Assembly: GCF_000069185.1 (NCBI RefSeq)
Contig: NC_010397.1
Coordinates: forward strand, 2,046,001 to 2,110,000
Direction of reading: 5' to 3'
DNA: 64,000 nucleotides
Source of the DNA: Mycobacteroides abscessus ATCC 19977
GTDB lineage: Bacteria > Actinomycetota > Actinomycetes > Mycobacteriales > Mycobacteriaceae
The notes beneath the pieces were generated by a model, which saw nothing but the letters and a program-made list of their open reading frames with translations, was not told the DNA's origin and searched no databases. A program made the translations under genes and the position numbers. This document shows positions 60,400 to 64,000 of this stretch, one piece after another (the first letter of the stretch is position 1; every line of letters starts with the position of its first letter).

Positions 60400-61451
60400 C
60401 CGAGGCTCCTGATGTCGGTCGCCTGTATTCCGTCGCCCGCCCCGGATGCCACAAATAGTGTGGATCCGTCGCTGACCAGTGAATTAGGTTGCCGCACAGT
60501 CGCGAATCGAGCCCTTTCCTCGGGGATGCCGGTGGACAGATCGTAGCCAATAACCGTGTTTGTCGCCGTCTGCGACACCCAGATCAGCGTGGCCGAGTAC
60601 GCGAGCCCGTAGGGGGCGCCGGGCACCGGATAACGCTGGCGCAGGATGAGTGAATCCGCCAGTCCGAACGCCAGTAGCGCACCACCACGGGTGTCGGCCA
60701 CCAAGAGGCGGCCCTTGTCATCGGCGAGCATCGTGGTGGCGCCCTCGCCGGCCCGCAGGGCATGCGCGGTGCCATCGCCGGCCGCGGTCAGTGTGGTCAC
60801 CGAGCTTTGCGCGCGATCCAGCACCGCGACGGTATTGCCTTGGTAAGCAAGGGAATCAATATGTGCGAAGCCCGCCGCGTGGGCGATGACCTGGTTCTGG
60901 AGGTCGAGGGTAAAGACGGTGCCGTCGGCGCTTCCCAACACGATTCGGCCGTCCGGGCGCCGGGTGATCGCCGAGAACTCGGTGTTTTCGTGGCCCGAGA
61001 TGTTGACCTTGTCGGCGCGACCCGAGGCGATGTCCAGGGCGAAATAGCCGCCCGCGGTGGACAGGTACACGGTGCCGCGGTCATCGCCGACGGCCGCGGT
61101 CGCGGGCGAGGGAAGTCTGGTGACGCGGCGTACCGTGTCGAGGTCGTCGCGTGTGACCGTCGTCACTATCTGGCCTTCATCGGCCAGAATCGACACCGTC
61201 TTGGTCGAGGTGTCGAACAACACGGCGCTGGCCTGCCCGGCGATCCGGTGCACCGTCCCGGCCGGCGCTGTGGTCACAGGGGGCGACTGCGCTGCGGAGG
61301 CCGGGGTGATGACCCGGGGATCGGCGGAATTTTCGCTATCGCCGCCGGATGAGCAGCCCGAGGAGGCGGCTGCGGCCGCCGTGATGACGACTGCTAGCGC
61401 GGCGACGGTGCCCCTTATACCGCGCATCCCGCGGCGAGGTAAACGATTCAT
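60396..61451 (-). CDS. lppL: LppL-like lipoprotein with beta-propeller fold
   Basis: About 351 residues. The N-terminus MNRLPRRGMRGIRG is followed by a hydrophobic signal segment and a lipobox-like ASSGC, so the mature protein is probably lipid-anchored outside the membrane. The rest consists of repeated blade-like segments (DKGRLLVADTRGGALLAFGLADSL, APYGLAYSATLIWVSQTATNTVIGYDL) typical of YncE/NHL propellers. Longer starts up to 61487 are possible. It is in the position and orientation of Rv2138 (lppL). Confidence 0.85.
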   Translation of the reverse strand: MNRLPRRGMRGIRGTVAALAVVITAAAAASSGCSSGGDSENSADPRVITPASAAQSPPVTTAPAGTVHRIAGQASAVLFDTSTKTVSILADEGQIVTTVTRDDLDTVRRVTRLPSPATAAVGDDRGTVYLSTAGGYFALDIASGRADKVNISGHENTEFSAITRRPDGRIVLGSADGTVFTLDLQNQVIAHAAGFAHIDSLAYQGNTVAVLDRAQSSVTTLTAAGDGTAHALRAGEGATTMLADDKGRLLVADTRGGALLAFGLADSLILRQRYPVPGAPYGLAYSATLIWVSQTATNTVIGYDLSTGIPEERARFATVRQPNSLVSDGSTLFVASGAGDGIQATDIRSLG

Positions 61452-61552
61452 CGCGTCCATCATCGCAATCGAGCTGGGATTGCCCACCGGGAGATGACTT
61501 TCTCGGCGCGTTCGGTGCTAGCAGTCGGTAGCTGAGGGCTATCGTAAGGACC

Positions 61553-61867
61553 ATGACGCTTGCCGACAGTCCGGTCTTCACCGTCGAGGTCCTGGTGACG
61601 GGCGTGCACGCGAATGGGTTTGGTGAGGTAGGCGATGGTCGTAGCTTCGCTTTCCGCATCGAGGATTCGTTGCTGCGTGTCGAGATCTACCGGGCATTTC
61701 GCACCGAGCTGGTGCCCGACGACAGCGATGTGGTGGCGGGCCGCACCCGGCCGATCACCGATATCGACGTTACCGACGAACGCAGCATCGTTGCCGCGGT
61801 GCGCGATCTGGTCGCCGACGCGCAGCCGGTGAGCACCAGTCGGCTCGCCCGGCTACTGGCCGGCTAG
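61553..61867 (+). CDS. Conserved small mycobacterial protein (Rv2137c position)
   Basis: A 104-residue protein beginning [49 protein letters not shown]. No motif of known activity. It occupies the place of Rv2137c, divergent from the lipoprotein gene and 56 bp upstream of uppP. Length is a little shorter than the M. tuberculosis annotation. Confidence 0.8.
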   Translation: MTLADSPVFTVEVLVTGVHANGFGEVGDGRSFAFRIEDSLLRVEIYRAFRTELVPDDSDVVAGRTRPITDIDVTDERSIVAAVRDLVADAQPVSTSRLARLLAG

Positions 61868-61923
61868 GGCGATCCGCCGCTGCGTCCAGTACGGTCGCTG
61901 TCGTGGATTCGGCAGTAGCGGCA

Positions 61924-62754
61924 ATGTCCTGGTTGCAAGTGATCGTGCTGGCGGTGGTGCAAGGGCTTACCGAGTTTCTGCCGGTCTCCTCATCCGGTCA
62001 CCTGGCCATCGTGTCGCGGGTGTTCTTCCACGACGACGCAGGCGCGTCTTTCACCGCAGTCACTCAACTGGGTACCGAGGCTGCGGTGTTGCTCTACTTC
62101 GCCAAGGACATCTGGCGCATCCTTCGAGCCTGGTTTGACGGACTTTTTGTGAAGGCGCACAGAAGCTTTGATTACTGGATGGGCTGGTATGTCATCGTCG
62201 GCACCATGCCCATCGGCATCCTGGGCCTGGCGTTCAAGGATCAGATCCGTTCCGGTGCAAGGAATTTATGGCTCATCTCGGCTTCGCTCATCATTTTCGC
62301 GCTGGTGATCGCCGCCGCTGAGTATTACGGCCGCCAGGTGCGCCACACCGAACAGCTCACCATGAAGGATGCCGTGATCGTCGGTAGCGCACAGGCTTTG
62401 GCCCTGATACCGGGGGTCTCCCGATCGGGCGCCACCATCAGCGCGGGGCTCTTTCTCGGGCTGGACCGGCCCGCCTCAGCCCGATTTGGATTTCTGCTGG
62501 CGATCCCGGCCGTGCTGGCCTCTGGGCTGTTCTCGCTGCCCGACGCGTTCCATCCGGTGACCGAGGGCATGAGCGCGACGGGCCCGCAGCTGTTGGTGGC
62601 CACCCTGATCGCGTTTGTGATTGGCTACGCCGCCGTCGCGTGGTTGCTGCGATTTATCAGTAACCACAGCATGTATTGGTTCGTGGGCTACCGCGTGATC
62701 CTGGGCCTCGCGGTGATGGGCCTGTTGGCCGCGGGAGTGGTGAGCGCATCATGA
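61924..62754 (+). CDS. uppP: Undecaprenyl-diphosphatase
   Basis: A 276-residue polytopic membrane enzyme (BacA/UppP) that recycles undecaprenyl diphosphate for cell-wall synthesis. Signature motifs: [19 protein letters not shown] at the N-terminus and [21 protein letters not shown] in the second half. The ATG at 61924 ([10 protein letters not shown]) gives the 276-residue length known for mycobacterial UppP; a GTG seven codons upstream is the alternative. Stop overlaps the next gene. Confidence 0.95.
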   Translation: MSWLQVIVLAVVQGLTEFLPVSSSGHLAIVSRVFFHDDAGASFTAVTQLGTEAAVLLYFAKDIWRILRAWFDGLFVKAHRSFDYWMGWYVIVGTMPIGILGLAFKDQIRSGARNLWLISASLIIFALVIAAAEYYGRQVRHTEQLTMKDAVIVGSAQALALIPGVSRSGATISAGLFLGLDRPASARFGFLLAIPAVLASGLFSLPDAFHPVTEGMSATGPQLLVATLIAFVIGYAAVAWLLRFISNHSMYWFVGYRVILGLAVMGLLAAGVVSAS

Positions 62755-63443
62755 CGGTCATCCTGTTACGCCACGGACGGTCCACGTCGAATGTCGCGCA
62801 CACCCTTGCCGGGCGCAGCCCAGGGGTCGAGCTGGACGAGAAGGGGCAGTCCCAGGCCCGCGGCGTGGTGGATCGTCTGAGTGCGGTTGCCGTGCAGGCC
62901 GTCGTCACCTCGCCGCTGCTGCGCTGCGAACAGACGGTGGCTCCATTGGCTGCCGCGCTCGAGCTGATACCGATCGTCGAGGATCGGCTCGCCGAGGTCG
63001 ACTATGGACAGTGGACGGGCCGCGAGATCGCCGAACTGCTGGCCGAACCCCTGTGGAAGATAGTCCAGCAGCAGCCCAGCGCCGCGCGATTCCCCGATGG
63101 TGAGGGTCTGGCGCAGGTCCAGGCACGCGCGGTGGCCGCGGTGCGCGAGCACGACCGGCGACTGTCCGAGGAGCACGGCGGCGACTGCATCTGGGTGGCT
63201 TGCACTCACGGAGATGTCATCAAGTCGGTGTTGGCCGACGCCCTGGGCACTCACTTGGACGCCTTCCAGCGCATCGTGGCCGACCCGGCCTCGATGAGCG
63301 TGGTGCGGTATACCGAGCTACGGCCCTTCGTCCTGCACATGAACCACACCGGTCCGGATCTGTCGAGCGCGCTGAGCGCCCGGCCGCCCGAGAAGTCCGC
63401 CGGGGATGCATCCGACGCGACAGTCGGCGGCACCACCGACTAG
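62751..63443 (+). CDS. Histidine phosphatase (phosphoglycerate-mutase-like), Rv2135c orthologue
   Basis: A 230-residue histidine-phosphatase protein: catalytic [20 protein letters not shown] at the N-terminus, acidic [15 protein letters not shown] and second histidine in [18 protein letters not shown]. It removes phosphate from a small substrate; the mutase name is historical. ATGA overlap with uppP. C-terminal 30 residues are an unstructured Asp/Ala-rich tail. Confidence 0.92.
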   Translation: MTVILLRHGRSTSNVAHTLAGRSPGVELDEKGQSQARGVVDRLSAVAVQAVVTSPLLRCEQTVAPLAAALELIPIVEDRLAEVDYGQWTGREIAELLAEPLWKIVQQQPSAARFPDGEGLAQVQARAVAAVREHDRRLSEEHGGDCIWVACTHGDVIKSVLADALGTHLDAFQRIVADPASMSVVRYTELRPFVLHMNHTGPDLSSALSARPPEKSAGDASDATVGGTTD

Positions 63444-63462
63444 CGGTAGTTTTGGAGGCACC

Positions 63463-64000
63463 ATGCCGCGATCGATTCACGTATTCCGCAGCCCGGACCG
63501 TTTCGTCGCCGGGACAGTCGGGGAGCCGGGGAACCGTACCTTCTACCTGCAGGCTGTCCACGAAACCCGGATCGTCACTGTGATGCTGGAAAAGCAGCAG
63601 GTGTCGGTGCTCGCCGAACGCATCGGAACACTGCTGTCTGAGGTCCATCGTCGATTCGGAACGCCAATTCCGCCCGAGCCGGACGTGGTCGACGATCTCA
63701 ATCCGTTGGTGATGCCCGTAGATGCGGAGTTTCGTGTCGGCACGATGGGCCTGGGCTGGGATGCCGAGGCCAATTCGGTGGTTGTCGAACTCCTCGCGGT
63801 CAGCGAGCAGGAGTTCGACGCCTCGGTGGTGCTGGATGACTCCGAGGAGGGCCCGGACGCGGTTCGGGTCTTTCTGTCTCTGGAGGCGGCGCGACAGTTC
63901 GCAACCCGCTCCACCAGGGTTGTATCGGCGGGCCGTCCTCCCTGTCCGCTATGCGAGGAACCGCTGGACCCGGCCGGGCACATCTGTGTCCGCACCAACG
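63463..64000 (+). CDS. DUF3090 protein (Rv2134c orthologue), 3' end outside the window
   Basis: 179 codons are visible and the frame is still open at the window end; the family is about 195 residues long. MPRSIHVFRSPDRFVAGTVGEPGNRTFYLQAV and the C-terminal zinc-like GRPPCPLCEEPLDPAGHICVRTN are typical of DUF3090. Strong TTGGAGG before the ATG. Conserved next to the histidine phosphatase in actinobacteria; function unknown. Confidence 0.92.
   Translation, partial: MPRSIHVFRSPDRFVAGTVGEPGNRTFYLQAVHETRIVTVMLEKQQVSVLAERIGTLLSEVHRRFGTPIPPEPDVVDDLNPLVMPVDAEFRVGTMGLGWDAEANSVVVELLAVSEQEFDASVVLDDSEEGPDAVRVFLSLEAARQFATRSTRVVSAGRPPCPLCEEPLDPAGHICVRTN

Overview
The window is chromosomal DNA from a GC-rich actinobacterium, almost certainly a member of the Mycobacteriaceae. 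The main evidence is the right end (about 57.2-64.0 kb). It carries, in conserved order and relative orientation, the neighbourhood known in Mycobacterium tuberculosis as Rv2141c-Rv2134c: M20 peptidase, PEBP protein, pyrD, LppL-like lipoprotein, small conserved protein, uppP, histidine phosphatase and DUF3090 protein. F420-type luciferase-like enzymes, a mycothiol-dependent-type DinB protein, an NDMA-dependent (mycofactocin-type) alcohol dehydrogenase and a CYP136-like P450 agree with this. The species cannot be named from sequence alone.

Layout. (1) 0-5.9 kb: end of a thioesterase gene, an alpha/beta hydrolase, a TetR regulator and a compact CYP153-type alkane or terpene terminal hydroxylase set (ferredoxin, P450, ferredoxin reductase) divergent from its probable AraC regulator. 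(2) 6.2-21.2 kb: an acyl-CoA catabolic island. The plus-strand operon has a thiolase/DUF35 pair, an F420-type oxidoreductase, two MaoC hydratase pairs, an enoyl-CoA hydratase, a TIGR03084-like protein and an AtuA-like protein. The minus strand has TetR, a broken acyl-CoA ligase, an acyl-CoA dehydrogenase and both subunits of a biotin-dependent acyl-CoA carboxylase. The content resembles acyclic-terpene (Atu) or branched acyl-CoA breakdown. (3) 21.7-41.0 kb: two TetR genes, a PF10118 protein and a long plus-strand array with an SDR, a ferritin-like di-iron protein, three Baeyer-Villiger-type flavin monooxygenases (one frameshifted), an HSL-type esterase, a CYP136-like P450, a transglutaminase-like protein, an acyl-CoA ligase, two acyl-CoA dehydrogenases, a BtrH-like protein, an SCP2-like protein and an NDMA-dependent alcohol dehydrogenase. 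The likely chemistry is oxidation of an alcohol or ketone, oxygen insertion, ester hydrolysis, CoA activation and beta-oxidation. The substrate is unknown.

(4) 41.0-43.3 kb is a junction: an IS3-family remnant invaded by a complete IS3-family element, a truncated reading frame, short iterons and the 3' half of a tRNA-Lys. (5) 43.3-57.0 kb is a mobile defence island. It starts with an AbiE/MenAT-like regulator plus nucleotidyltransferase pair under a striking inverted repeat. A four-gene CBASS operon follows: patatin phospholipase, CD-NTase, E2-E1 protein Cap2 and an unknown 80-residue protein where Cap3 would be expected. Next come an HD-domain protein, a Nudix hydrolase, a DUF5919 HTH protein and a pSAM2-like conjugative/replicative module (small conserved protein, FtsK/TraB translocase, RepSA-like initiator). 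The module ends in a large serine recombinase whose last codons lie inside the 3' end of tRNA-Leu(GAG). This suggests insertion at or near that tRNA. (6) The conserved core resumes after the tRNA.

The most interesting parts are the CBASS operon with a small ORF in place of Cap3, carried on a pSAM2-like element that uses a serine recombinase at a tRNA gene, and the uncharacterised monooxygenase-rich catabolic cluster, which includes a gene interrupted exactly at an A-AAA-AAG slippery heptamer.
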